Assembly: GCF_001907695.1 (NCBI RefSeq) | Contig: NZ_KV880641.1 | Location: forward strand, 1 to 64,000 | From: Thalassospira sp. TSL5-1 | GTDB lineage: Bacteria; Pseudomonadota; Alphaproteobacteria; Rhodospirillales; Thalassospiraceae | Reading direction: 5' to 3' | Length of the DNA: 64,000 nucleotides | Shown: positions 9,215 to 17,702 of the stretch, one piece after another | How positions within the stretch are numbered: the first letter of the stretch is position 1 | Layout: every line of letters begins with the position of its first letter | Program-made: the position numbers and the translations under genes | Notes under the pieces: generated by a model | What the model saw: the letters and a program-made list of their open reading frames with translations, nothing else | Databases searched by the model: none | What the model was told of the DNA's origin: nothing

Positions 9215-9607
9215 TCAGTTCAACGTTGCAACACTGTGCGGACTATCGAGCGAGAAGGCCGGAATATCAATCGTAAACTCGTTTCCATCCGGGTCTTCCA
9301 TCACGTAATGGCCCACCATAAAGCCGCCTGGCGTCGAGAGCGGGGCGCCGCTGGTATATTTAAAGCTTTCGCCCGCTTCGATAACCGGTTGTTCGCCCAC
9401 GACCCCCTCACCATCGACGATTTGGGTCGCCCCGCGTGAATCCGTAATCTTCCAGTGCCGGCGCAGCAATTTTACCGCACGACTTCCCAAATTCTCGATC
9501 AGAACACGATAGGCCCAGACATAACGATGCCGATCCGGGTCTGACTGCTCATCAAGAAAGGTCGGTGTCACCGACACTCTGATGTTATGTGTTACAGCCT
9601 TGTACAT
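9215..9607 (-). CDS. apaG: ApaG domain protein
   Basis: A 130-residue ApaG protein (fibronectin-like fold; often annotated as Co2+/Mg2+ efflux protein, a role supported only by genetics in enterobacteria). The conserved HWKITDSRG, VVGEQPVIEAGESFKYTSGAPL and GFMVGHYVM segments are all there. The start ATG at 9607 follows GGAGTTCTGA. It is upstream of folE on the same strand and downstream of metZ, from which it is separated by a terminator. Confidence 0.93.
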   Translation of the reverse strand: MYKAVTHNIRVSVTPTFLDEQSDPDRHRYVWAYRVLIENLGSRAVKLLRRHWKITDSRGATQIVDGEGVVGEQPVIEAGESFKYTSGAPLSTPGGFMVGHYVMEDPDGNEFTIDIPAFSLDSPHSVATLN

Positions 9608-9734
9608 TCAGAACTCCAGACCAGATCACTCCGCAACGCGGATAACCCGGTTTTCATTATTTCAGCATTTAGATCATCACGGTTCAAATCGCTACCTCCC
9701 TAAACGCTGCAAGTCCAATATTTGTGCCATAAAT

Positions 9735-9772
9735 CCTTAAAAAAGAAACGGCCCGCACATCGCAGGCCGTTT
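9735..9772 (-). terminator. intrinsic terminator after metZ
   Basis: Read on the minus strand: AAACGGCC (9772-9765), then GGCCGTTT (9753-9746), followed by CTTTTTT. A perfect 8-bp stem plus T run closes the metZ transcript ahead of apaG. Confidence 0.85.
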
Positions 9773-9799
9773 GGCTACTCTGTCAGGTTGTGCAAAATT

Positions 9800-11002
9800 T
9801 TATACGTTCAATGCCGCAAACAGATCTTCTTTCAGATCATCAATATCTTCAAGCCCGACAGAAAGGCGCAACATCCCTTCGGTAATGCCCATCGTAATTT
9901 TGTCTTCAGCCGGAACACGCTGATGCGTCGTGGTCCAGGGATGGGTGGCGAGGCTTTTGGCATCGCCAAGATTGTTTGAAATATCAATCAGTTGCAAATT
10001 ATCCAACAGCGAAAACGCCGCCTGTTTCCCGCCCGCCAGTTCCAGCGCGATTAACCCGCCACCGCGGCCTGACATCTGTTTCATGGCCAGTTCATGCTGC
10101 GGATGGCTGGCAAGCCCCGGATAAATCACCTTGGAAATCTGCGGCTGTTCGGACAGGAAATTCGCCAGTTCTGTTGCATTTCGGATATGTGCATCGACAC
10201 GCAGGCTCAGGGTTTCAAGGCCCTTAAGCAAGGTCCAGGCGTTAAAGGGGCTCATGCTGGGCCCGGTATGACGCAGGAACTGGGTTAGATGATTATCGTG
10301 CCAGTCCTTGTCATTAAACAGGATCGCCCCACCCAGGCACCGGCCCTGGCCATCGATATGCTTGGTCGCCGAATAGACAACCACATCCGCCCCCAATTCA
10401 AACGGATGCTGCAAAATCGGTGTCGCAAAAACGTTATCAACCACCACCTTGGCACCAGCCTTGTGGGCCAGTTCGGCCACAAAGGCAATGTCGATCACTT
10501 CAAGGGTCGGGTTGGACGGGGTTTCAAGGAAAACAGCGTCAGCAGGCTTGGACAGCGCCTTTTCCCACGCGGCATGGTCGGTGCCATCCACCAGTTCGGT
10601 TTCAACGCCAAAGCGCGGCAACAGGGTGGTGAGAATAAACTCGCAGGACCCGAACAGTGCGCGTGAGCCAACAACACGACCGCCCGCCTTGGTACAGGCG
10701 GCCAGCGCATTCCAGACCGCTGACATGCCCGATGCGGTTGCGCGGCAATGTTCTGCACCTTCCAGCAGGGCAAGGCGTTCTTCAAACATGGCAACGGTGG
10801 GGTTGGCAAAACGCGAATAGACAAAACGTTCCGGCCCGCTGCCATCAAACGAGGCTTCAGCCTCGGCAGCACTGTCATAGACATAGCCGGAATTCATAAA
10901 AATGGCTTCGGAAGTTTCGTTAAAACCGCTGCGTTTGGTGCCACCACGAACAGAACGGGTGGCAGCGCGCCATGTGTCGGAAGCCTTTTTTTCGGTCGTC
11001 AT
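9800..11002 (-). CDS. metZ: O-succinylhomoserine sulfhydrylase
   Basis: A 400-residue PLP enzyme of the Cys/Met metabolism family, expected to make homocysteine from O-succinylhomoserine and sulfide in methionine synthesis. The PLP lysine is in YSATKHIDGQGR near residue 207, and the N-terminal TRSVRGGTKRSGFNETSEAIFMNSGYVYD segment is typical of MetZ. I place the start at the ATG at 11002, which has AGGAGC eight bases upstream; the frame is open to 11065, but that extension runs through a terminator hairpin. Expression is probably controlled by the SAM-II riboswitch upstream, which supports the methionine role over a MetB-like or methionine lyase function. Confidence 0.92.
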   Translation of the reverse strand: MTTEKKASDTWRAATRSVRGGTKRSGFNETSEAIFMNSGYVYDSAAEAEASFDGSGPERFVYSRFANPTVAMFEERLALLEGAEHCRATASGMSAVWNALAACTKAGGRVVGSRALFGSCEFILTTLLPRFGVETELVDGTDHAAWEKALSKPADAVFLETPSNPTLEVIDIAFVAELAHKAGAKVVVDNVFATPILQHPFELGADVVVYSATKHIDGQGRCLGGAILFNDKDWHDNHLTQFLRHTGPSMSPFNAWTLLKGLETLSLRVDAHIRNATELANFLSEQPQISKVIYPGLASHPQHELAMKQMSGRGGGLIALELAGGKQAAFSLLDNLQLIDISNNLGDAKSLATHPWTTTHQRVPAEDKITMGITEGMLRLSVGLEDIDDLKEDLFAALNV

Positions 11003-11043
11003 CGTCTTGCTCCTGTGCCCGGCTGTGTTGCGCAAACCGGGCA

Positions 11044-11077
11044 TAAAAAAACCCGACCGGCACATGATCAGGTCAGG
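11044..11077 (-). terminator. intrinsic terminator in the metZ leader (attenuator)
   Basis: Minus strand: CCTGACC (11077-11071), 12-base loop, GGTCGGG (11058-11052), then seven Ts (11051-11045). It lies between the SAM-II aptamer and the metZ start, so it would abort transcription before metZ. One G-T pair in a 7-bp stem; strength moderate. Confidence 0.7.
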
Positions 11078-11090
11078 GGGGCGATGCCAT
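11073..11090 (-). CDS. five-codon leader ORF between riboswitch and metZ
   Basis: ATG GCA TCG CCC CCC TGA, encoding Met-Ala-Ser-Pro-Pro. It starts five bases after AGAGGACAGG, a good ribosome site that is also the 3' edge of the SAM-II aptamer, and its stop codon lies inside the left arm of the metZ leader terminator. Whether it is translated is unknown; the placement is what makes it credible. It is too short for any product function and would act only through ribosome position. Confidence 0.4.
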   Translation of the reverse strand: MASPP

Positions 11091-11094
11091 CCTG

Positions 11095-11150
11095 TCCTCT
11101 TTAGCGGTTTTTAACGTGGCCGCAAGCCGGTCAACAAATCCCACGCGAAG
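11095..11150 (-). promoter_or_regulatory. SAM-II riboswitch (metA/metZ type)
   Basis: Minus strand reads like the SAM-II consensus: CGTGG (11145-11141), GATTTG, ACCGGCTTGCGG, CCACG (11119-11115) closing P1, GTTAAAAACCGCTAAAG forming the pseudoknot strand, and then the purine-rich AGAGGA. SAM-II aptamers occur before methionine genes in Alphaproteobacteria, matching metZ here. In known cases ligand binding hides the adjacent ribosome site; here that site belongs to a five-codon ORF and a terminator follows. Confidence 0.92.
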
Positions 11151-11160
11151 GGAGACTACG

Positions 11161-11591
11161 CCCGACACTTACCAACGTCAAGACATCGGCAGGCGGAAAA
11201 CCGCCCCCAAACGCCGCTTTTTACCTAACCGTATTTTTTTACACGATATTTTTATCAGCCTGACAATCGCCACAAGAGGTACCGAAACAACCGGCCAATA
11301 TACGATACCCTATAGCCCCGCCCCAACAAAACCGCAGGTTTTCTTCACGCAATGGTGAAAGCAGTTCATGTGTCAAAGTGCAAATAAGGCTCTATTGTCA
11401 GAAAGATACATGAGATGTTTTGGGCCTCCGGTTTGAAAGCGCCATGCGATCACATGACGACATACCGAAAACTTCTTCGGTCTGCCCGTCTGTCCCAAAA
11501 CACCAAAGAGAGCAACAAAACCCGCGACACAGAACGAAACCCAAAGCCTGTTTTGAACGTTTCAGTACCAGGAACCCCAAAGAGCGACTTG
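11161..11591. other. divergent intergenic region upstream of metZ leader and TVP38 gene
   Basis: About 430 bases without a supported gene. It must hold the metZ promoter (reading left) and the promoter of the TVP38-like gene (reading right). The frame of the latter remains open from 11415, but that part is rich in charged and polar residues without family resemblance. A small GGCGG-AAAA-CCGCC hairpin lies at 11192-11205. Confidence 0.4.
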
Positions 11592-12392
11592 ATGACAGCC
11601 AGCAACCGGCCCCTTTCAGACCGCACACCGCATAAAGGATGCCCCGGCACCGCCCCCAAGGCGGAACGTGCATCCTCGCGTTTTGCGCTGCGCCGCCTGG
11701 TTCCGGTCGGGGTTTTGATTGCCGGGTTGGTGCTGGCCTATTGCCTGGGCACAACCGATTTTCTGTCTTTTAAAACCCTGCACATTCATCGCGATGAACT
11801 AGAAGGCCTGGTGGCACAAAACCCGGTTTTAAGCGTTGCGGTCTTTATGCTGATTTACATTGTCGTTGTTGCCCTGTCGCTGCCGGCCGGGTCGATCCTG
11901 ACAATTGTAGGGGGTTTTTTGTTCGGGGTGACGGCCGGCACATTTTATGTTGTCACGGCTGCAACCCTTGGCGCGTTGATCGTTTATCTGGCTGCGCGCT
12001 ATGCGTTTTATGACTATATGCGCGCCAAGGCGGGAAATGCCATTCGCAAAATGCAGGATGGCTTTGCCGAGGATGCCCTGTCCTATCTGATGGTGTTGCG
12101 CCTGGTCCCGCTTTTTCCGTTTTGGCTGGTCAATCTGGTCCCGGCCTTGCTGGGTGTAAAAATTCGCGCCTTTTTGCTGGGCACGCTGATTGGCATTATC
12201 CCCGGTACATTTGTGTATGTATCGATTGGCGATGGTTTGGGCGCACTGTTTGACCAGGGCAAAACACCTGATTTTGGCATTATCTTTGAACCACGCATTT
12301 TAACACCGATCATCGGGCTGGCGATATTGGCCCTGATCCCGGTTGCCTATAAAAAATACCGCAAACACAAGGCCGAAAGCCAGACATCATGA
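11592..12392 (+). CDS. TVP38/TMEM64 (VTT domain) membrane protein
   Basis: A 266-residue inner-membrane protein of the TVP38/TMEM64/DedA-like group. After a polar N-terminus there is one helix (LVPVGVLIAGLVLAYCLG), then the VTT core with LSLPAGSILTIVGGFLFGVTAGT, the family's re-entrant GG-x-x-FG signature, and LRLVPLFPFWLVNLVPALLGV with the conserved Pro/Asn. The C-terminus is a basic tail. The start is uncertain: I use the ATG at 11592, while the frame is open to 11415. Its stop overlaps the ATG of the flavoprotein gene, so the two are coupled. The role is unknown; relatives affect membrane lipid or metal handling. Confidence 0.85.
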   Translation: MTASNRPLSDRTPHKGCPGTAPKAERASSRFALRRLVPVGVLIAGLVLAYCLGTTDFLSFKTLHIHRDELEGLVAQNPVLSVAVFMLIYIVVVALSLPAGSILTIVGGFLFGVTAGTFYVVTAATLGALIVYLAARYAFYDYMRAKAGNAIRKMQDGFAEDALSYLMVLRLVPLFPFWLVNLVPALLGVKIRAFLLGTLIGIIPGTFVYVSIGDGLGALFDQGKTPDFGIIFEPRILTPIIGLAILALIPVAYKKYRKHKAESQTS

Positions 12393-13816
12393 CCAGCCGC
12401 ATTGACACCGACATTTGCATTATTGGCGGCGGATCGGCCGGGTTGTCAGTCGCAGCCGGGGCCGTGCAAATGGGCGCGCGCGTGGTTCTGGTTGAAAAGG
12501 GCCGCATGGGCGGCGATTGCCTCAATACCGGCTGTGTCCCCTCCAAGGCATTGCTGGCCGCCGCACACCATGCCCATGCCATCAAAAACAGCCATCAGTT
12601 TGGCCTGCATACCAGTCCGCCCCAAATTGATTTTGCCGGGGTGATGGCCCATGTCCGCGATGTGATTGTTGGTATAGCCCCCCATGATTCGGTCGAACGG
12701 TTTGAACGACTGGGCTGCACCGTGATTACCGATCATGCCCGTTTTACCGGCCACCATACCCTTGTTGCCGGGGGCACAACCGTGCGGGCAAAACGTTTTG
12801 TCATTGCCACGGGTTCGCGCGCGGCCATTCCGCCCATACCGGGGCTTCAGGATGTACCGTTTCTGACCAATGAAACCCTGTTTGACAACACCACCTGCCC
12901 CCAGCACCTGATTATTGTGGGCGGCGGACCAATTGGCATTGAAATGGCGCAGGCCCACAAAAGACTGGGCGCGCGCGTGACCGTGATCGAACAGGGGCAG
13001 ATCCTGCCCAAGGATGACCCGGACCTGGTGGCGGTCGCCCGCAAGGCGCTGGAAAATGACGGGATCAGCCTTTATGAAAACGCAATGGCAAAGCAAGTGG
13101 CCCGGCATGGCACGGGCTATCGCCTGACCATGATGCACAAGGGGGCGGAACTCACCCTTGAAGGCAGCCATTTGCTGATCGCAACCGGCCGCCATGCCAA
13201 TATCGAGGATTTGGGCCTGGACGAGGCCGGGGTGGAATGCGCCAAGGGCGCGATAAAGGTCGATGCCCGCCTGCGCACCAGCAATAAACGCATTTTTGCC
13301 ATTGGCGATGTAACCGGCGGCCTGCAGTTTACCCATATGGCGTCCTATGATGCGGGCATTGTCATTCGCAATGCGCTGTTCCGTCTGCCCGCAAGGGTTA
13401 ATTACCGCGCCGTGCCGTGGGTGACATATATAGACCCGGAAATCGCACAGGTCGGCCTGACCGAGGATGCGGCACGCGCCGCACATGGCAATTGCGTTCG
13501 CACCGCAATTTGGCATTACGCCGACAATGACCGTGCCCGGGCCGAACGACGCACGGACGGGCTGATCAAGGTTGTCACAACCGCGTCGGGGCGCATTCTG
13601 GGGGCTGGCATTGCCGGGCCCCAGGCTGGCGAACTGATTGGCCTGTGGTCGCTTGCGATTAACCGGAAAATGAAAATCGGGGCGGTAGCAGGACATATTG
13701 CGCCCTATCCCACCCTTGGCGAAATTTCCAAACGGGTGGCAGGGGCTTGGTACACGCCCAGCCTGTTTAGTAAAAAAACCCGTAAAATTGTGCGGTTATT
13801 GCTGGCTTTGGGATAA
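12389..13816 (+). CDS. FAD-dependent pyridine nucleotide-disulfide oxidoreductase (mercuric-reductase/Lpd-like)
   Basis: A 475-residue flavoprotein with an N-terminal FAD site (CIIGGGSAGLS), the redox disulfide GGDCLNTGCVPSK (Cys44, Cys49), an NAD(P)H site (IIVGGGPIGIEMAQ), the second FAD segment (IFAIGDVTGG) and a dimerisation domain. At the C-terminus the family's catalytic His of the HPT motif is Tyr (PYPTLGE), so a true dihydrolipoyl dehydrogenase is unlikely; the arrangement is more like mercuric-reductase relatives, but no N-terminal metal domain or C-terminal Cys pair is present. Coupled by ATGA to the VTT protein. No lipoylated enzyme gene is nearby. Substrate unknown. Confidence 0.88.
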   Translation: MTSRIDTDICIIGGGSAGLSVAAGAVQMGARVVLVEKGRMGGDCLNTGCVPSKALLAAAHHAHAIKNSHQFGLHTSPPQIDFAGVMAHVRDVIVGIAPHDSVERFERLGCTVITDHARFTGHHTLVAGGTTVRAKRFVIATGSRAAIPPIPGLQDVPFLTNETLFDNTTCPQHLIIVGGGPIGIEMAQAHKRLGARVTVIEQGQILPKDDPDLVAVARKALENDGISLYENAMAKQVARHGTGYRLTMMHKGAELTLEGSHLLIATGRHANIEDLGLDEAGVECAKGAIKVDARLRTSNKRIFAIGDVTGGLQFTHMASYDAGIVIRNALFRLPARVNYRAVPWVTYIDPEIAQVGLTEDAARAAHGNCVRTAIWHYADNDRARAERRTDGLIKVVTTASGRILGAGIAGPQAGELIGLWSLAINRKMKIGAVAGHIAPYPTLGEISKRVAGAWYTPSLFSKKTRKIVRLLLALG

Positions 13817-13904
13817 ACTGCCAATTCCCGGTTTGCACCGGCAAACACGAACATGCAGCATGGTACGCCAATGCGTGCCACCTCCAACAACATGAAGCCG
13901 GCAT

Positions 13905-15494
13905 ATGGACAGACCACATCTTCGCCTGCCCCCCTGGACCAAATCGCTTTCAGCCCGGTTGCTGTTTTTAACCGTCGGGTTTGTCATGCTGGCGGAAATC
14001 TTCGTGTTTGCCCCCTCGGTGGCACGGTTTCGCATCGACTGGTTGCGCGCCCATCTTGATTCCGCCTATCTGGCCGCCCTCGCACTTGAGGCGACCCCCG
14101 ACCTGATGGTCTCAAAGGACCTGGCCCGCGAATTGCTGACCAATGCCGGTGTCGAGGCGGTCGTCCTCCGCCGCGATGACCGTAAATTGCTGCTTCAACG
14201 CGACGATATGCCCGAAAAGGTAGATCATAATGTCGATCTTGGGCAATTTTCCATCGCATCGGCCATCGCGGAAGCGTTTGAAACCCTGATACAACCCAAA
14301 GACCGCATGTTGCGCGTAATGGGCATGCCGTCGATGGCGCCAAACTTCAAAATTGAAATTCTGGTCCATGAAAGCAAACTGGCCCATGAAATGTATGAAT
14401 TTGGCTGGCGGGTGCTGGGCCTGTCGCTGGTCATTTCATTTTGCACGGCAGCCCTGGTTTATTTTTCGCTCAACCTGTTGCTGGTAAGGCCCATGCGCCG
14501 CTTTACCCGTGAAATGATCCGCTTTCGCCGCAACCCGCAAGATAGCGACAACATCATTGTGCCCGACCAGCGCGAAGACGAAATCGGCATTGCCCAGCAG
14601 GAACTGGCCAATATGCAACATGACCTGCAGGCCATGCTCAATCAGCGCCGACGTCTTGCCGCCCTGGGCACGGCAGCCACCAAAATCAGCCATGATTTAC
14701 GCAATGCCCTTGCCACATCCATGCTGATGACCGAACGCCTTGCCAGCAGCGAAGACAAGGAAGTCCGGGCCGTGGTGCCACGCCTGCTCGCCTCGATGGA
14801 GCGTGCGGTTTATATCAGTGAACAAACCCTGTCCTATGCCCGCGAAGCCCCGCCAATGCTGGATATTGCGCGCTTTACCCTGCGCGAATTGTTCGAGGAA
14901 TGTTCCGAAACGATACTGGAACAACTCGCCAGTGACAGCGCCGCATCCGACACGGAAACCGACCTTGCCAGCCGCCCGCTTGATCTGAATGGCGATCAGC
15001 CCCAGTCACCGCAATTAACTTTGAATGTGGCCGACGAACTGGTGGTCGAGGCCGACTACGACCAGCTTTTGCGGATTTTTGGCAATCTCATCCGCAATGC
15101 CTTTGAGGCCGGTGCCAGCCACGTCACCATCAACGCCACCCCCTGTGACCGAGCCCAACTATCGCAAAGCAACGATATGGCCGGGCCACTGGAGCTGGGC
15201 GGGGCGTCGACCGCGCTGGATGATATTGATGATTTCAACCCGGTGCAGGAGCAAAAAGCCATTGAAATTCTGATCACCGATAACGGTCCGGGCCTGCCGG
15301 AGAAAACCATCAAAAATCTGTTTGTGCCTTTTGCCGGAACGGCACGCCAGGGCGGCACCGGTCTTGGCCTTGCCATTGCCCGGGAATTGATGATGGCACA
15401 TGGCGGCACCTTGCGGCTGCGGGCATCCGGGCCAGATGGCACCACCTTTGCCGCCATTCTGCCGGTTAATGCAGCCATTGCCCATCCAGATTGA
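13905..15494 (+). CDS. membrane sensor histidine kinase
   Basis: A 529-residue kinase with a first membrane helix near residues 17-35 (LLFLTVGFVMLAEIFVFAPS), a periplasmic sensor segment of roughly 120 residues, a second helix near 165-190, a HAMP-like linker, the phospho-acceptor in KISHDLRNALATS (about residue 265), and a C-terminal ATPase domain with N-box LIRNAFEAGA, G1 ITDNGPGLP and G2 GTGLGLAIARELM. No response regulator lies next to it, so it is an orphan. A 40-60 residue variable stretch splits the ATPase N-box from G1. It follows the VTT-flavoprotein pair after 88 bases and may share their transcript. Confidence 0.88.
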   Translation: MDRPHLRLPPWTKSLSARLLFLTVGFVMLAEIFVFAPSVARFRIDWLRAHLDSAYLAALALEATPDLMVSKDLARELLTNAGVEAVVLRRDDRKLLLQRDDMPEKVDHNVDLGQFSIASAIAEAFETLIQPKDRMLRVMGMPSMAPNFKIEILVHESKLAHEMYEFGWRVLGLSLVISFCTAALVYFSLNLLLVRPMRRFTREMIRFRRNPQDSDNIIVPDQREDEIGIAQQELANMQHDLQAMLNQRRRLAALGTAATKISHDLRNALATSMLMTERLASSEDKEVRAVVPRLLASMERAVYISEQTLSYAREAPPMLDIARFTLRELFEECSETILEQLASDSAASDTETDLASRPLDLNGDQPQSPQLTLNVADELVVEADYDQLLRIFGNLIRNAFEAGASHVTINATPCDRAQLSQSNDMAGPLELGGASTALDDIDDFNPVQEQKAIEILITDNGPGLPEKTIKNLFVPFAGTARQGGTGLGLAIARELMMAHGGTLRLRASGPDGTTFAAILPVNAAIAHPD

Positions 15495-15872
15495 CGGCTC
15501 GAAAGCTATAGTTTTATCCTATCGAAAATAACATTTTATTCGATTTAACCCGCAGATCAGTATTTGGCATAGTTGCTTCAAGGCGATGCCGGGCTTTATC
15601 CCGAACCCCGATCCGCTCCTGACCCTGGGCCTGGTGTCGCCGTTCCGTTTTTCCCGGCTTGCGAAATGCACATCGGGCGCTATGTCAAAAATACAGGCCT
15701 TTAAGGCACAAAAAACGTCAGACCTTGAAGGTATAAAATCCATATACCAGCCCCCAACAGGTAGCGGTATCTGTTAGCTTCCTTACAGATGCCCCGTAAA
15801 ACCCCGTCCTCCCCTGAACTGACCCCAGGGTTTTATTTTTCAAATATGGAAATTTACCATCACAATATGAAA
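15495..15872. other. intergenic region between histidine kinase and trkH
   Basis: About 380 bases without a supported gene. A 63-codon plus-strand frame (15586-15777) lacks a ribosome site and recognisable motifs. Near its right end, TAAAACCC (15797-15804) and GGGTTTTA (15828-15835) form a hairpin followed by TTTTT, which probably terminates one or both of the converging genes. Confidence 0.45.
15797..15840. terminator. probable terminator between histidine kinase and trkH
   Basis: TAAAACCC/GGGTTTTA arms with an inner CCCTG/CAGGG-type pairing; TTTTT follows on the plus strand and TTTT on the minus strand. The loop is long, so strength is uncertain. Confidence 0.5.
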
Positions 15873-17321
15873 TCAGTCGCGCCAGAATTGCGGGGAGAGC
15901 AGGATCAGCACGGTAAAGACCTCGAGCCGACCGATCAGCATGCCAATCGCCATCATCCATTTTGCGCCATCGGGTAAGGTGGCAAAGTTGCCTGACGGCC
16001 CGACAATGGGGCCAAGCCCCGGCCCGACATTGGCAATAGCTGTTCCCGCACTGGAAATAGCGGTAATGAAATCCAGCCCCATCGCGCCCAGGCCTGCCGC
16101 CAGCACAACAAAGCAGAACACAAACAAAAAGAAAAAGCTGAGAACCGATTCCGTCACATCTTCGGTCAGGGGCTTGCGGTTATAATAGGCAATGAAAACG
16201 CCATGCGGCCGCAGCATATGGTTCAGCTGGATTTTGGCGATTTCATAAAGCACCTGCAGGCGGAAAATTTTTACCCCGCAGGTCGTGGAGCCCGCGCAGC
16301 CACCAATAAACATGACAAAAAAGAACACCGACACCGCAAATGCTCCCCACAAACCATAGTCAGTGGTGGCATAGCCGGTCCCGGTCATAACAGAAATGAT
16401 GTTAAAAGAGGCATAGCGCAAAGCGGTCAGGAAGCTAACATCATTGACCTCGCTATGCCACAGGGCAACACTGAGAATAATGGTAAGCGCGATGGTGACA
16501 AACCAGCGCACCTGGGAATCACGAAACAGGACAAAGGGCTGCCCCCGCAGGCTTTGCAAATAAAGCAAAAACGGCAAGGCCCCGGTGGTCATACCCAGGG
16601 TGATGATCACGTCAATCAGGGCATTGTCGTAATACCCGATCGAAGCATCACGGGTTGAAAACCCGCCAGTGGCGATGGTTGTCATGGCATGGGCAATCGC
16701 ATCAAAGCCCGACATACCTGCCCACCACAGCAAAAACGACCAAATGATGGTAAAGACGACATACAGGGTGAAAATGCCCATCGCGATTTGCGTCGCACGG
16801 GGAAAGGCCTTGTCGGATTTATCGGAATTTTCCATACGAAAAAGCTGCATCCCGCCCACGCGCAGCATCGGCATCACGGCAATCGCCATCACGATAATCC
16901 CGATCCCGCCCAGCCATTGCAACAGCGCCCGCCACAGCAAAATGCCCGGCGGGGCCGAATCCAGCCCGACCATCACTGTCGAACCAGTGGTCGATATGCC
17001 CGACATGGCCTCGAAAAAGGCGTCGGTATAGCTCATATTCAGGTTGGAAAAGGCAAAAGGCAGGGCGGAAACTGCCGTGAGCACCAGCCAGCTTGCCGTG
17101 GTCAGGATAAAGGCCTGACGCGAGGTCATACGCAGGGTATCGGTCCGGTTCATCATCACCAGCGCACCGCCGATAAACAGCGAAACCGCCGAGGCCGCCG
17201 AAAATACCAGCCAGTCGGGATGCCCGTAATAAAGGTCCACCAGTGCCGGCACGACCATGCCAATGGCAAGGGTCGCAAGCAAAATGCCAATGATGAAAAG
17301 GATTGGTCGAAAATCGATCAA
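15873..17321 (-). CDS. trkH: TrkH-family potassium transporter (copy 1)
   Basis: A 482-residue inner-membrane subunit of a Trk-type K+ uptake system, built from four pore repeats. The four selectivity-filter loops are visible: TTGSTVMVG, ATGGFSTRDAS, TGTGYATTDYG and AIANVGPG. The start appears to be a TTG at 17321, preceded by GGGGCTATTCA; there is no in-frame ATG nearby. Trk channels need a cytoplasmic TrkA, but no trkA is in the window. A second, clearly homologous trkH lies at 21.8-23.3 kb on the same strand. Confidence 0.93.
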   Translation of the reverse strand: MIDFRPILFIIGILLATLAIGMVVPALVDLYYGHPDWLVFSAASAVSLFIGGALVMMNRTDTLRMTSRQAFILTTASWLVLTAVSALPFAFSNLNMSYTDAFFEAMSGISTTGSTVMVGLDSAPPGILLWRALLQWLGGIGIIVMAIAVMPMLRVGGMQLFRMENSDKSDKAFPRATQIAMGIFTLYVVFTIIWSFLLWWAGMSGFDAIAHAMTTIATGGFSTRDASIGYYDNALIDVIITLGMTTGALPFLLYLQSLRGQPFVLFRDSQVRWFVTIALTIILSVALWHSEVNDVSFLTALRYASFNIISVMTGTGYATTDYGLWGAFAVSVFFFVMFIGGCAGSTTCGVKIFRLQVLYEIAKIQLNHMLRPHGVFIAYYNRKPLTEDVTESVLSFFFLFVFCFVVLAAGLGAMGLDFITAISSAGTAIANVGPGLGPIVGPSGNFATLPDGAKWMMAIGMLIGRLEVFTVLILLSPQFWRD

Positions 17322-17702
17322 TGAATAGCCCCGTCTTCCCCTGTCGGTATCAGCCCGTCTTGCCCGTTGCGTATCGCCATATCACGGACGCTGTTTAATT
17401 GCATCCTGCTTTGATCTTCGGCGGACATATGCCCCATATCGGGCGGCCCGCAAGCCGGGTATCTGCCCTGTGACAGCGACACTGGATGCTGGCGGCGGAT
17501 TCTTGGGGAAAGTGCGGGCAATGTCCAGTTTTTACGCTCACAACGGGCAGACCATGCCCGTAATATTACGCATTTCGCATACAAAAGCCCGTCTGTTTGC
17601 CCGTCAAAGCGGGTTGGCAGCCAATAAGCGGGTTGGCAGCAGCCCAGCCAGCCTTTATATCGCAAGGTCAAATCGCATTCCCAACTGAAAGCCGCAACGG
17701 AA
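17322..17702. other. divergent intergenic region between trkH and purU with direct repeat and palindromes
   Basis: About 380 bases. It holds a 15-base direct repeat AAGCGGGTTGGCAGC at 17607-17621 and 17626-17640, an inverted repeat ACGGGCA/TGCCCGT at 17543-17561, and the 12-base palindrome CGTAATATTACG at 17559-17570. These look like protein-binding sites for control of purU or trkH. Open frames here lack ribosome sites and motifs. Confidence 0.5.

Noticed and set aside
12446-13696. 416-codon minus-strand frame
   Set aside because: Antisense to the flavoprotein gene, whose cofactor motifs are unmistakable; the antisense frame has no motif or ribosome site.
12389-13816. Calling the flavoprotein dihydrolipoyl dehydrogenase (lpd)
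   Set aside because: The catalytic His of the HPT motif is Tyr, and no 2-oxoacid dehydrogenase genes are nearby.
15586-15777. 63-codon plus-strand frame in the gap after the histidine kinase
   Set aside because: No ribosome site, no recognisable motif; a shorter in-frame ATG also lacks a ribosome site. Could be revisited if conserved.
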